Of a stretch of DNA of 64,000 nt, positions 46,291 through 56,108 are shown piece by piece. Below the pieces are notes generated by a model. The model did not search any database. It was not told the DNA's origin and was given only the letters and a program-made list of their open reading frames with translations. A program made the position numbers and the translations under genes. The stretch's first letter is position 1, and every line of letters begins with the position of its first letter. Source of the DNA: Pyrrhosoma nymphula (taxonomy: Eukaryota > Arthropoda > Insecta > Odonata > Coenagrionidae); assembly GCA_963573305.1 (NCBI GenBank), contig OY754332.1:139679977-139743976 (forward strand), in the 5' to 3' direction.

Positions 46291-46785
46291 GCATCACAAA
46301 GTTACAGCAAGGTAACATTTACATTTGACTTAGTTAAGGTAAATGTTACCACACCTGTAGTGAAGTGAGTGTTGCTGTACTGACCATTGTGGTGTCCACA
46401 TTCACTCATGTGAGGAAGGGTCGCCACCCTTTTTTCTGCTTATTCCTGATGACTCCTTGTGTGATGAGTATAGATGATTATTTCACAACTCACTTGAAGG
46501 CTGGCCTACTATACGTCTCGTGGTGGACACTCTTAAGCATAGCCCTGAGTTTGCCCTCATTCTGATGCAAATTTCGTGCACAAAATATAATTTGATATTA
46601 TACAGTCGCATTGCAATGGTGATACATTGACACTTAAGTGATATTGATTTAAACCCTCAAGAATGTCCTTATTTGTTAGTATTTTATCTATACATTGAGC
46701 ATTGTTCCCTAATGTCATCGATTTTGTGCCTACGTTAACTGAAATATTTTCAATGCCCTAGTGGCTCTTTTAAATTATTCCAATA

Positions 46786-46965
46786 TTGCCTTGGTGGCGG
46801 CGGGTTTAAGTCCTCGCTGGCCGAACCAAAGGTCGTGGGTTCGAATCCCGCCTGGGTAGGAAATTTACACCTCCCAGGACATGGTTGTGTGTGTTCGTCC
46901 AACGAGTTGTATGGAAGAGAGGACTATTAAGTCCTAATATCGCTCGATGCAAGACCAAAAAAAAA
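46786..46965 (+). mobile_element. tRNA-derived SINE
   Basis: A tRNA-like head contains the B box GGGTTCGAATCCCGCC at about 46839 and a plausible A box (GGCGGCGGGTTTAAGTCC). About 100 bp of unrelated body follows and a run of nine A closes it at 46957-46965. No target duplication was confirmed. Confidence 0.7.
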
Positions 46966-48353
46966 GACATTGTTGTTACATATTATGTATTATGTTTTAT
47001 CCAACTAACTACCTACTAAAAAAGCTACCAACCTTGAAGTAGAAAATATGAGTATAAAAAACTGCTGACTTAATGAAATGATCACTTCTTTCTACCACAT
47101 GGTTCAGAAACTTGGTTATCCTGTACCCTAGTGGAAAAAGATTTCGTAGACATTACTGAAATATGAACGTGACCAAAAAAATTTACAATACTAAATTTGC
47201 GGCCTCTATAATTTAAGAAAATTTTAAATGCTGTGCGGAAGTAAACATTAGTACAATTAACAGCCCTCAAAAAGGGAGCTATGTGAAGTAAAATACATGA
47301 AGAAACATTAGGAAAAATCCTCCTCATCCACCAAAGTCATAGCATGCACCAGTGGTAGAGTGGCCGATACGACTGGAGGTTGTCATGCAGACTTTGAAAT
47401 ATGGTTGAGTATTTAATGTCGATGGACATTATAAATTAAGCATTTCTGCATAATTCACATACCTACCATTCATTTTGTGAACTTGAACACTCACCTTAAA
47501 GTGTCGGTCTCAGCTAGAGAGAACGTGGAAATACGCTCTCCTTCAATTGTTGCCATTTCTGCTATTGGTAGGTATGCAGAGGTCCTTGGTGTAGTGCTAG
47601 TGATCATAAACCATTGGTTAGATTCAGATTGATGCATAATAAAAGATTGAAAACCAATCTGTTTTTCATATATTCCACTATAATGCATATTTTTATCACC
47701 TTATAGTATGCATGCGTTAATGTTTTTTTCTCTTGTTATTGCACTTTCTTTAAAACATGGTAGTACATATGTTCCTTTTTTAAATACCCGCGTACGATAG
47801 AATGTATATTATAACCCTGGAAAAATGAAAATTTTGGCCTGGAAAAGTACTTGAATTTAACAATTTCTTGTCTGTAGCAACCCTAATTTATTACCGTATT
47901 TTCTGCACACGTTGCAGGAAAATGGTGTACACAGTTAGATATGCTTATTAACATGCTGAGGTTGGCTGTTGTATTGAAAAGCTTTGTTTGCAATTAGTAT
48001 AAAGTATTGCATAGACTAGGTATGTAAAAATGAAGAAAATTTGATCACAGGGACCGAAGTATGGCTGTATTAAAACAAAAAATACGTAAAATCAAGAGTT
48101 AACCATTGGAATACCCAATGTTTCCTGGCCGAACCTTAAATTCCCTGCACAAAATCGAGAGTAGCATAAAATCAAGGTGCGTAAAGTCGAGTATTTACTG
48201 TTAACCATCCCAGAACGTGTGGATTTAAAGTGCTTTTAGGAATTAACAGCATAACTATTCTCTCCTAAATCCAAACAACCTTTGGGTTGAACTTTGTGTG
48301 AATGAATGATTTTTTACATTTTTCTTATAACCTGCAAGCTTTGTATTAAAATA

Positions 48354-50309
48354 CAGTGAAATCCCACTTTTACGTTCGTGGAATTTACATTTTCCTGTGA
48401 TTTACAACATTTTCTTCCGGTCCCAAAAATGCTTGAATCATTCCAATGTATTTTCATCCCGCTATTTACACTTTCAAATCCCGCCATTTACGACATTTGA
48501 AGGCAAGAAAGACAGCGGCTGGCGCACTTCAACTGGCGACCCCGCAAGCGTGATTAATGTTAAATACGGATAAAATACATGCTTAACCATGATGTATGTG
48601 TGCTGATTTATTTGGTTTTCTAAAAAAATAAAATCATTCATTTGATGGCAGCACATTACATCGGTAGCATTTCTGAAAAGTATTTATACCGAATATTGTA
48701 ATGCTTGCGATCGGAATTGTTATCGAATGGAACGTAGAATGGTACTAAGGCGCCGTACTAGCTTTTTAAACAGTACATTTAAAATGTAGCGGATGCCATA
48801 AATATATTTAATTAGATATTATTTGGCCAACTACCGCTATCATTGTGGCGAAAAGGTTAAAATTTATGTTAATTCTAGTTCTCATACTTCGCAGCATTCT
48901 TTTTTCTTATTTCTCGTAACTCACGCACTAATGCCATTCATCTTGCGTTTTTAGTGACTTCACCTTTTGTTTCATTTAATGTGCAATTACTTACGGCAGT
49001 GCTGAGGAAACATATTTTAAAATGGCAAACAAGCGTGCAAGATAATCGTTATCATTGGAAGAAAAAATCAACATTTTGCAAAGAGAATTGACTCTAATAT
49101 GGGCACTCGCGTGTCCCTGGCCAAATAACTTGATATACCAAGTTCAACATGGAACACAATTGTAAAAACCTGTAAATGTTTAGAGAAAAGTGGTAAGAAC
49201 TGTGACCCTATCGGTAAAAGGCGGACATACATTAAATACTCCAAGTATGATGAACTTGAAGAAATATTGAAGACATGGGTTCAGTCTTCCAGAGCAGCAG
49301 GCAGTGGCAAATATATGGGCCCCCAAAATAAGGCCGCATAACCACTGCGAGAGGTGCTCAGCGCATGCGCAGATAACTAAACTATAGCCGGTCACCACTA
49401 GTTAGCCGGTCGCCACTAGCTAGCTGGTCTTCCCCCCCTCCCTCCCACCCAAAGTGATAACTAGATATTCACCAATGGCAGCAGATACCTACCTATATAC
49501 CAACTAGTGGAGTTTTGTTAACAGAAAAGGCACTACATGCAGGAGCATTGATGACTTCAATAAATCATCAAATGGTTGGATACTCCGTTTCAAAAGTGGA
49601 TATAAATATTGTCTATAAAACAATTTGTGATGAATCTGAAAGTGTACACTACATTTATCCTGAAACAGTTTCTCACTGCAAGTGCACAACTTTGCATAAT
49701 CATGTTGATGGCTATGCCTATGGGCTAAAAGACATTTTTAATGTGGACGAGACAGGGCTTTTTTTTTAAATAATGCCACTAGTGTCCCTATAGACTTCAA
49801 AGGAGACTTTTGTCATGGGGCCAAGCACACCAATGGTCGCCTTACTGTTTTATTAGGAGCTAATCCAGATGGTAGTGTGAGACTGAAGTCCTTTGTTTTT
49901 GGAAAGTCCAAAAATCTAGGTAGTTTTAAAAACATTAAGACCTTGCCTACAACCTATGCATCCAACACAAAGGCAAGGATGACAGACTATTTTTGAAGAA
50001 AAAATGCATTCCCTAGATGCAAAGATAAATATATGTAGGTATAAGACACCACCTCAAATCAATTTAAGTTAAAATATGAGAATATACTTTTATTTTTTTA
50101 TAACTTTGTTTATTCATTTATTTATGTCTCCATTTGGTGACCCATCAAATATTAAACATCACATGTTAAATGAAATAAAATAATTTAACAATAGGCGATG
50201 ATTTTGGTTCTATTTCCTACAAATTAAGATTTCCCTCAATTTACATTTTCCCGCGATTTACACTTTTTTCCTTCGTCCCCGTCAAAAGTGTAAAAGAGAG
50301 GTTTTACTG
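48354..50309 (+). mobile_element. Tigger element, 2.0 kb, TA-flanked
   Basis: Ends are CAGTGAAATCCCACTTTTAC and GTAAAAGAGAGGTTTTACTG, with TA at 48352-48353 and 50310-50311. Subterminal CGATTTACA/ATTTACATTTTCC words recur in both ends. A decayed transposase is encoded on the plus strand. Confidence 0.85.
49022..50010 (+). pseudogene. Tigger transposase, multiply broken
   Basis: Pieces in order are MANKRAR, LEEKINILQRE and TRVSLAK (psq-type HTH), IPSSTWNTIVKTCKCLEKSG, YDELEEILKTWVQSSRAAG, then SGVLLTEKALHAGALM, IFNVDETGLFF, and RLTVLLGANPDGSVRLKSF in broken frames. The NVDETG block holds the first catalytic aspartate; the later ones are lost. About 160 bp of C- and GC-richer foreign sequence (roughly 49305-49465) interrupts the second HTH. 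Confidence 0.7.
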
Positions 50310-50311
50310 TA

Positions 50312-51038
50312 TACTGAAATACTGAACAGTTATATTTTCATGCAAAAACATTTTATGCATATCAATCATTAAAAATCACCTTCCTGTTGGTTGCAGAATA
50401 ATGTTATAGCTGTAAAAATTATGAGTGGATGATTTGAGTAAGTTTTATTTTGCACGCTTTATTTGAAAAAGTCATTTCAGTGAATTATGTTGTTTTACTA
50501 TGTAAACATAGGGTGTTGAATGGCTTAAGCACTCAAGATTGCTTTTTGTTTTTTGGAATAGATTTTGTGTGCTGTAAATGGTAATGGTATTTCATTGTGA
50601 CATTTCTTAAGGACTTCACATTATGTAGTCAGGAATTGCTTGATGGAATTTGGCTATGTTGGCCATGTGGAGAAAAAGTTTTTATAATCATTGATTTCAT
50701 TGTTTGCTTCATAATTTTCATTGTAATTCATACAACTTTTGGCAGCATTTCAATTAGCTCTATATTTAGATGAAAGCTTATAGAGTGAAGCTCTATTAAA
50801 GTATAATTCAGAAGAATATTTTCTGGCTTATCTGTGATTCTTTGAATTTACAGTTTACGTATCACGTTCTTGGCTGGGTGCTTCATCAGGAATTGCGTGA
50901 AAACCTTTAAAAGTAAAAATAATTGATTTAATTTTAGGCTTTTGCTCAGTTAATTAGGAGTTTTGGATTTAAGGTAAAGTATGTATTCTTTTTTCAGTTT
51001 CTCCTTACATTTATGTGTCCTTGATCTGCTCTTTACAG
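50312..51038. other. PLGRKT intron, no feature recognised
   Basis: AT-rich, ends with a pyrimidine-rich tract and CTTTACAG acceptor. Confidence 0.5.
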
Positions 51039-51148
51039 ATATCGCCGTACCCGCAAGCCAGGTGTTTTAGCACCTCTTCTTCCTCTTACATATATTGTTG
51101 GCTACCAAGCTGACATGGCCTATGGGAATAAGCTTCATCGAATCAGAG
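51039..51148 (+). CDS. PLGRKT: PLGRKT homologue, third coding exon
   Basis: The first base completes the split glycine codon of the previous exon. The exon reads YRRTRKPGVLAPLLPLTYIV then GYQADMAYGNKLHRIR and ends in phase 1 at a GTAATT donor. Human Plg-RKT has KKKKPAFLVPIVPLSFILTYQYDLGYGTLLERMKG at this point, so the second membrane segment and the (Q)-D-x-(A/G)-YG motif are conserved. The remaining C-terminus, starting with the expected G-E-A-E and carrying the terminal region, is not in the visible 12.8 kb downstream. The upstream intron is 17,290 bp. Confidence 0.9.
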
Positions 51149-51459
51149 GTAATTTTCCTTATTTCTGGTTTGACTTCAATAATTGTACAATACTCTTTGA
51201 TGCTATTCTCATGTCTTAGGAAGAGGCTGTCCAAAGCATTGTCTTGAGTTGCATTATTGTAATCAAAGCATTAGTATATTTAGCTCATGAAGTAATGCTG
51301 AAGTCGTGGCAATGACTTTTCTTCAAATTATGTATTATGCAGAAGCGTGCATTCCTATTCTAAAAATGGTGGAAAAATGTTCCTAAACTGAAGTGTATGA
51401 AGTGCACTCTGATGCTTAGTTCATGCACTTTTAAGCTTTGATATATGCTCCAGATTGAT

Positions 51460-51504
51460 AGCAGCTAAGGACATGATCCATGGGATCATGTTCTTAGCTG
51501 CTAG
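51460..51504. repeat. Near-perfect hairpin with 21-bp arms
   Basis: Arm TAGCAGCTAAGGACATGATC (continuing to 51480), loop ATG, and the complement with one mismatch. It lies 312 bp after the PLGRKT third coding exon. Confidence 0.85.
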
Positions 51505-51900
51505 TGAGGAGACTGCTTGGCTAGGCGTTTGGGTCTTGACTTTTGTGGTGATGCACTTGGTAATGTAGAAGGGGTAAACAGTGTCCAGTATCAAGGATCC
51601 GAATTGAAATTTGTCTCTCTGAAACTTAAAAAAATATATATATCAAAGGGTTGCTCTTTTTCTGATTACCAGATTGTGAATATCTGGGAGTTGCAATTGA
51701 GGTTATTTTAGTTGTTAATCTCATTACAGTGCTGTGACAAGGCCAAGCTTAAATTTGATGATTAATATTTTTTCCAAGGCTGAAGGTGGGTTATATGTTA
51801 TATTTTTAAAAATAAATACCTTTTACTGCTCAATTTTATGCTTTCCTTGATTTTACACTATTTTTGTCCAGCCTGCCAATATCTCATTCAGAGTAATGTT
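51505..51900. other. PLGRKT intron, no feature recognised
   Basis: AT-rich. A 64-codon open frame at 51517-51711 has no recognisable similarity and overlaps no splice pattern. Confidence 0.4.
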
Positions 51901-52056
51901 CAATTTATTCATTTTATTCAAGATCAACGGGCTGATGCCCTTTTTAAGTACATTATATACAAAAATAGTAATATAAAAATGTATGGTATCATTCAAATTT
52001 AAACTAAATTAATGATTGAAAATTACGAATTTGATTTCATATTTCAGTAAGGTATG

Positions 52057-53280
52057 TTAACAGTATATAAATATCTGTGGATATAAAGCTCTCTTAAAGG
52101 CTGATAATCTATTTTCAGCACGAACATTTGCTGGTAATAAATTCCAATTATGTCTAAGCCTATTAACAGGAGAATGAAATATATAGTTTCGTTGAGAAGT
52201 ATGCTCAGCTAAATCACGTGGATACCTGAGAGAGTATTGAAGTGTTCGTGCACTAAATAAATTACATACTTTAGTACTATTAATTAAACCATGTTTTAAT
52301 TTCTTAATAAAAATGTTATCGTTTTTAATGTGAAGAGAAACAATCGTAGGAAGATTGAAAGATAGCGCTAAATTTGAGTAATTGTGATCATAAAAGCTCA
52401 TTGGTGTACCATTTTTGAATGCTAAGTATCTGAGCAATTTATGCTGAACAGACTCCAACTTTTTGGTATTAACATCATAATACGGAGACCAAATAATGGA
52501 TCCATACAATAAGGATGGCAAGACTAAAGACTTAAAAAGATTAATAATCGAGTATACATCTGAAAACTCTTTGGTAGATCTCTTAATGAAACTTAAAGTG
52601 CTGAGAGCTTTGGCAGTGACAATACTTATATGCTTATCAAAATTAAATTTATTATCAAAGATGACCCCCAAATCTTTTATATGATCAACCTCCACTAGTT
52701 CAATGCCATTAATAGTATATTTGAAGTTAAATTTATTTTTCAAACTTCTGTTAAAAGATAAAACCTTACATTTATCACAATTCAGACAATCTGTTTAATG
52801 TAGACCAATTAACAATGTTCAGATCCAGAATCCAGATCCTTTTGCAAAAGTATTTGATCATAAAAAGATGTAACCTTTTAGAAAATTTTTATGTCGTCAG
52901 CAAAGATTAATATCTCACCTGTCTTTAGTTGCTCATTAACATCATTAATGAATAGAATGAAAAGCAAGGGCCCCAAATGAGACCCTTGTGGCAACAAATG
53001 TGGCGACAAATAGAGACGAAACATTACCATTGATTCTAACACTTGACTTATGATTTGGCAAATATGACCTCAACCAGCCAATGGTATGAGAGTTGATGCC
53101 CAGACTATGAAGTTTAAATAATAGAATATTGTGATCTACATTATCAAAAGCCTTAGAGAAATCCAAATAAATGCTATCCACCTGAGTTGAGACATTTAAA
53201 GCATCAGAAATATAAATGCCATACAAAATGAGATTCAACAAGGTTGATCTGCCTTTAACAAAACCGTGCTGGTTTTCAAT
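52057..53280 (-). pseudogene. LINE reverse transcriptase, palm and C-terminal domain
   Basis: Blocks are QHGFVKGRSTLLNLI, IYLDFSKAFDNVDHNILLFK, LGINSHTIGWLRSYL, a frameshifted PQGSHLGPLLFILFINDV, and FADDIKIF. Stops and shifts lie between 52743 and 53000. The last open part is NKFNFKYTINGIELVEVDHI onward, with HIKDLGVIFDNKFNFDKHI, YGSIIWSPYY, and RLRHNWNLLP near the C-terminus. The FADD motif is the catalytic pair. Confidence 0.75.
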
Positions 53281-53282
53281 TT

Positions 53283-53735
53283 CAGTCAACTCTCGATTAT
53301 CCGTGCTAATGGATGCACGACGAGGCACGGATAATCGAAAAACACGGATAACCGAAAAACATGGAAAATGTGGTCGTGATATTGACATTTCACTTCGTAG
53401 GATGGAAACTATTTCACATAACAGACTGCATCGGTTACCGCAAGACAACTAATGAAATACTAAATAGTTCTATTATTTCAAAATATAATAATATTGTAAA
53501 CATTTATGTTTTTATAGCTTCTAATGCTTGGAACACAACATAATGGGTACTTACTTAGCTTGACCACGTAGATAATAAAAGCTGACATCTTGCTTATTTT
53601 CAGTAAATGTATGACATCGAAGTGATTATATAATAAAAACATTGTTATAATTGTGAGCCTCTGATATATTGTGATATAATATATAGATTCGGCATTAGTA
53701 GGATTAAAAATTTGTGACCATTTGTGTGCATGTGT
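53283..53735. mobile_element. Tigger-like terminal fragment inside the LINE
   Basis: The stretch starts CAGTCAACTCTCGATTATCC and holds ACGGATAATCGAAAAACACG repeats, the usual make-up of a Tigger terminus. The LINE reading QHGF resumes exactly at its left edge, but about 120 LINE residues are missing at its right edge, so insertion was coupled to deletion or followed by it. The opposite terminus was not found. Confidence 0.45.
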
Positions 53736-54545
53736 GAGCATTAATTGTGACCTCTTCAGTAGTAATCATAATATCATTAACTCCTCCTTGATAAACTTCA
53801 TAAATAAATGGGGAAAAATTTTTATCATAAACAGATTCAAAATTATGTGCAAAAAGCTCACAGATGCTATTTGTAGTGCAAACTCTATTGTTTCTTAAAA
53901 ACATTTCAGCAGACTTTTGATTAGAATTAAGAAAGTTTATTAACATTATTCCAAAAAACTTGGAATTTTTACGACAACTTTTCTCAACATTTTTAACATA
54001 AACAGCTCGATCAGATTTAGATAACTTTATACAAATAGCCCTTAATCTCTTAAATTCAATTAAGTCATCAATAACATTATATTGAAGCCATTTTTATGAA
54101 TTTTCTTTTTTAATATAATCTTGGATATAAGTTCATTGGAAGACCAATCAGGATATGTACAAGGTTGAGTATTCATCAAAGGAACATAAAAAGAAATGAG
54201 ATCATTTAATTTAGTATAAAGCATATCAACATTAGAAGTAACATCATTTCCTAAAAATAACTCAGCCCAGTTCACATCAGCTAATTTAGCATTTAACATA
54301 TTACAATCTCCCTTAGAATAACATAAATAATTTAATTTTCTTTGTATAAATTCACAATTGTATTTGTTAATAGAGAAATATACCGGATTATGGTGCTGCA
54401 CTTCTACAGGAACAAGAGAATCAATCGATGAGATAGATTTAATATTATCAGATGATAGATTTGAAAAAGCTAAGTCCAAGGTGTAACCTTTGTTAAGATG
54501 AACAGGAAAATATTGACTTAGACCTAAGTAGGAAAATCCATCCAT
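53704..54545 (-). pseudogene. LINE endonuclease C-terminus and RT N-terminal region
   Basis: 54060-54545 reads MDGFSYLGLSQYFPVHLNKG, TLDLAFSNLSSDN and VQHHNPVYFSIN, the end of an endonuclease (the usual SDH is replaced by VQHH). After a stop, 53704-53946 reads LINFLNSNQKSAEMF and SICELFAHNFESVYD, then ITTEEVTINA, the region just ahead of the RT fingers. Confidence 0.65.
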
Positions 54546-54600
54546 AATAGTACTGACATTGTCCTTGGTAACTCTATCATTACTGTAGCAGTGAGCTTGT

Positions 54601-54834
54601 AGAGAATATCTTAGATTTTATGTAGACTTAGATGTAGAGAATATCTTAGATTTTAACCCATTCTCTGCTATGGGCTTACTAGCTAACATATGGAGAGGAA
54701 TTCATGCCCTCTATGCTAACAACGTATATTAATTTGTATTAATTTACCAAGCATAAAAAAGATGAAAAATAACAATTTAAAAATATAAAAAGTATACGTA
54801 AATATATTTTGAAGAAAACAAGAAGAAAAACAAG
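54601..54834. other. Junction between two LINEs; CR1 5' leader
   Basis: A short tandem duplication of GTAGAGAATATCTTAGATTTT occurs at about 54599-54655. The rest is the AT-rich leader in front of the CR1 ORF1 start. Confidence 0.5.
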
Positions 54835-56001
54835 ATGGCGCCGCTTCATAATGAGCCTTTCGTTGGTGAACAAAAAAACGAAAAAAATAATAGTAATAAG
54901 TGTAGGTTCTGCCTTAAGGGAGTTAAAAAAGGGATAAAGTGTGATAGATGCACCATGTGGATACATAATAAGTGCGCCCAAGTTGATACAAGCGAAATAT
55001 CCGATGATAGTTATTGGCGGTGCACGGCGTGCATAATCGACGAAAAAGATGCTACCCTTCAGAATGAAATAGCCTCAAAGGACAAGGTAATATCAATGTT
55101 AATGCACGACCTAACATTATTGCGCGAAAAAAATAGAAATCTGGAGCTCGAAAGAGATAATCTGATGGCAGAGCTTGCATCGCGTAAAAGTGGCCAGTCC
55201 GGTGATTCGATAATTTCGAAGAGAGAGACTGTAACTGTGAAATCACCAAAAACTGTGTCGTTTGCTGTAAGTACAAGCAATAGATATGATGTGTTTAATA
55301 ACTCTGACGATCATCCCGATGGAAATCGAGTGCGTGACACCGCATTGAGCACTCGCGGAATAAACATCGGTGACAAACTCCAATCAAAGTACTCTTGGCA
55401 AAATCCCTGTGCAAAATCACTAATCGCAGTTCCAAAGCAACACGTAAACGGTGAAAACAGTCCCCCCCGCACCGCAAAATCACAAGTTGTAGGAAAAAGT
55501 GGTGACAGTGTGTTTTTAATTGGGGACTCGTTGTTAAAACACGTCAATGTAAAAGGCGCCGAAAAACGAGTGTACAGTGGTATCAAAGCAGAGCAGATGG
55601 TGATGAAGATTGAAGAAATGGCGGAAAATAGTGATATCAGTCCGGAGATGCTAGTCTTGCATGTTGGGAGCAACAACATACGAAGAGGAAGACAGCCGGA
55701 GGACGTAATGGGTGAAATCTATGACCTCATCAGAAAGACAAAAAAATCCTTTCCAAAAACAGGTATTGTGGTGAACTCTGTTGTGTATAGGAGAGATGCA
55801 AACCCTCAATTCATAAAAAAAGTTAATGAAAACATAAGATGGGCTTGTGAAGCCTTAAATGTGATATTTTGTGACCTAAGCAATTGGCTGGACATCTCGT
55901 GTATTGGCAAAGACGGGGTACATTTAAATAGAAAAGGAACATTTTTGCTCGGCTCAGCCATTGAAAAAGTGTTAAATATTTGTAAAAGTAAGGGAAACTA
56001 A
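54835..56001 (+). CDS. CR1 ORF1: PHD finger, coiled coil, SGNH esterase
   Basis: Open from ATG 54835 to TAA 55999-56001, 388 residues. A PHD-type finger spans about residues 23-67 (CRFCLKGVKKGIKCDRCTMW, HNKC, YWRCTAC). A coiled-coil-like stretch with heptads follows (LLREKNRNLELERDNLMAEL, about 93-112). The C-terminal third is an SGNH/GDSL hydrolase: FLIGDSLLKHV carries the nucleophile serine, LHVGSNNIRRG the Gly-x-x-Asn block, and GKDGVHLNRKG the Asp-x-x-His pair. CR1-type LINEs are known to have PHD and esterase domains in ORF1; the esterase's role in transposition is not settled. All predicted catalytic residues are intact. Confidence 0.9.
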   Translation: MAPLHNEPFVGEQKNEKNNSNKCRFCLKGVKKGIKCDRCTMWIHNKCAQVDTSEISDDSYWRCTACIIDEKDATLQNEIASKDKVISMLMHDLTLLREKNRNLELERDNLMAELASRKSGQSGDSIISKRETVTVKSPKTVSFAVSTSNRYDVFNNSDDHPDGNRVRDTALSTRGINIGDKLQSKYSWQNPCAKSLIAVPKQHVNGENSPPRTAKSQVVGKSGDSVFLIGDSLLKHVNVKGAEKRVYSGIKAEQMVMKIEEMAENSDISPEMLVLHVGSNNIRRGRQPEDVMGEIYDLIRKTKKSFPKTGIVVNSVVYRRDANPQFIKKVNENIRWACEALNVIFCDLSNWLDISCIGKDGVHLNRKGTFLLGSAIEKVLNICKSKGN

Positions 56002-56108
56002 TAAATGTTCCTGCAGGTGATGATAACTATACACGCGAGCCAAAAAACAATGTAAACACGGCAATTACAAAACCTCCGGAAAAGAATTTAAAGAAGGGAG
56101 TCACAGTC

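Larger units (their letters stand above)
44427..47884. mobile_element. Family F repeat, copy B, with nested insertions
   Basis: The left end AGGGTTGCTGCAGACCTGG and right end CTTGTCTGTAGCAACCCT are good inverted partners. GGAAAAGTGAGGGAAAATGA and its relatives follow inside. A decayed LINE (45178-46290) and a tRNA-derived SINE (46786-46965) lie within. Confidence 0.55.
43363..48206. mobile_element. Possible pogo-type element split by family F copy B
   Basis: The left terminus CAGTGAAACCTTGATTTTAC and the right terminus, which ends AAAGTCGAGTATTTACTG, have the CAGT...ACTG ends of pogo elements and share GATTTTACG/AAAATCAAGG words. No clean TA duplication is seen on the left. Without the insert at 44427-47884 it would be about 1.4 kb. 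The pairing is tentative. Confidence 0.4.
51903..54600 (-). mobile_element. Decayed LINE, minus strand, 5'-truncated
   Basis: On the minus strand, an endonuclease C-terminus (54060-54545), reverse transcriptase blocks (52800-53950) and the RT C-terminal domain (52057-52743) follow in order. The 3' end near 51903 reads TTGAATAAAATGAATAAATT. A Tigger-like fragment interrupts the RT at about 53283-53735. It lies head to head with the CR1 element that starts just to its right. Confidence 0.7.

Noticed and set aside
46786..46860. Functional tRNA gene
   Set aside because: Only the B box is good; stems do not close well and a SINE body with an A-run follows.
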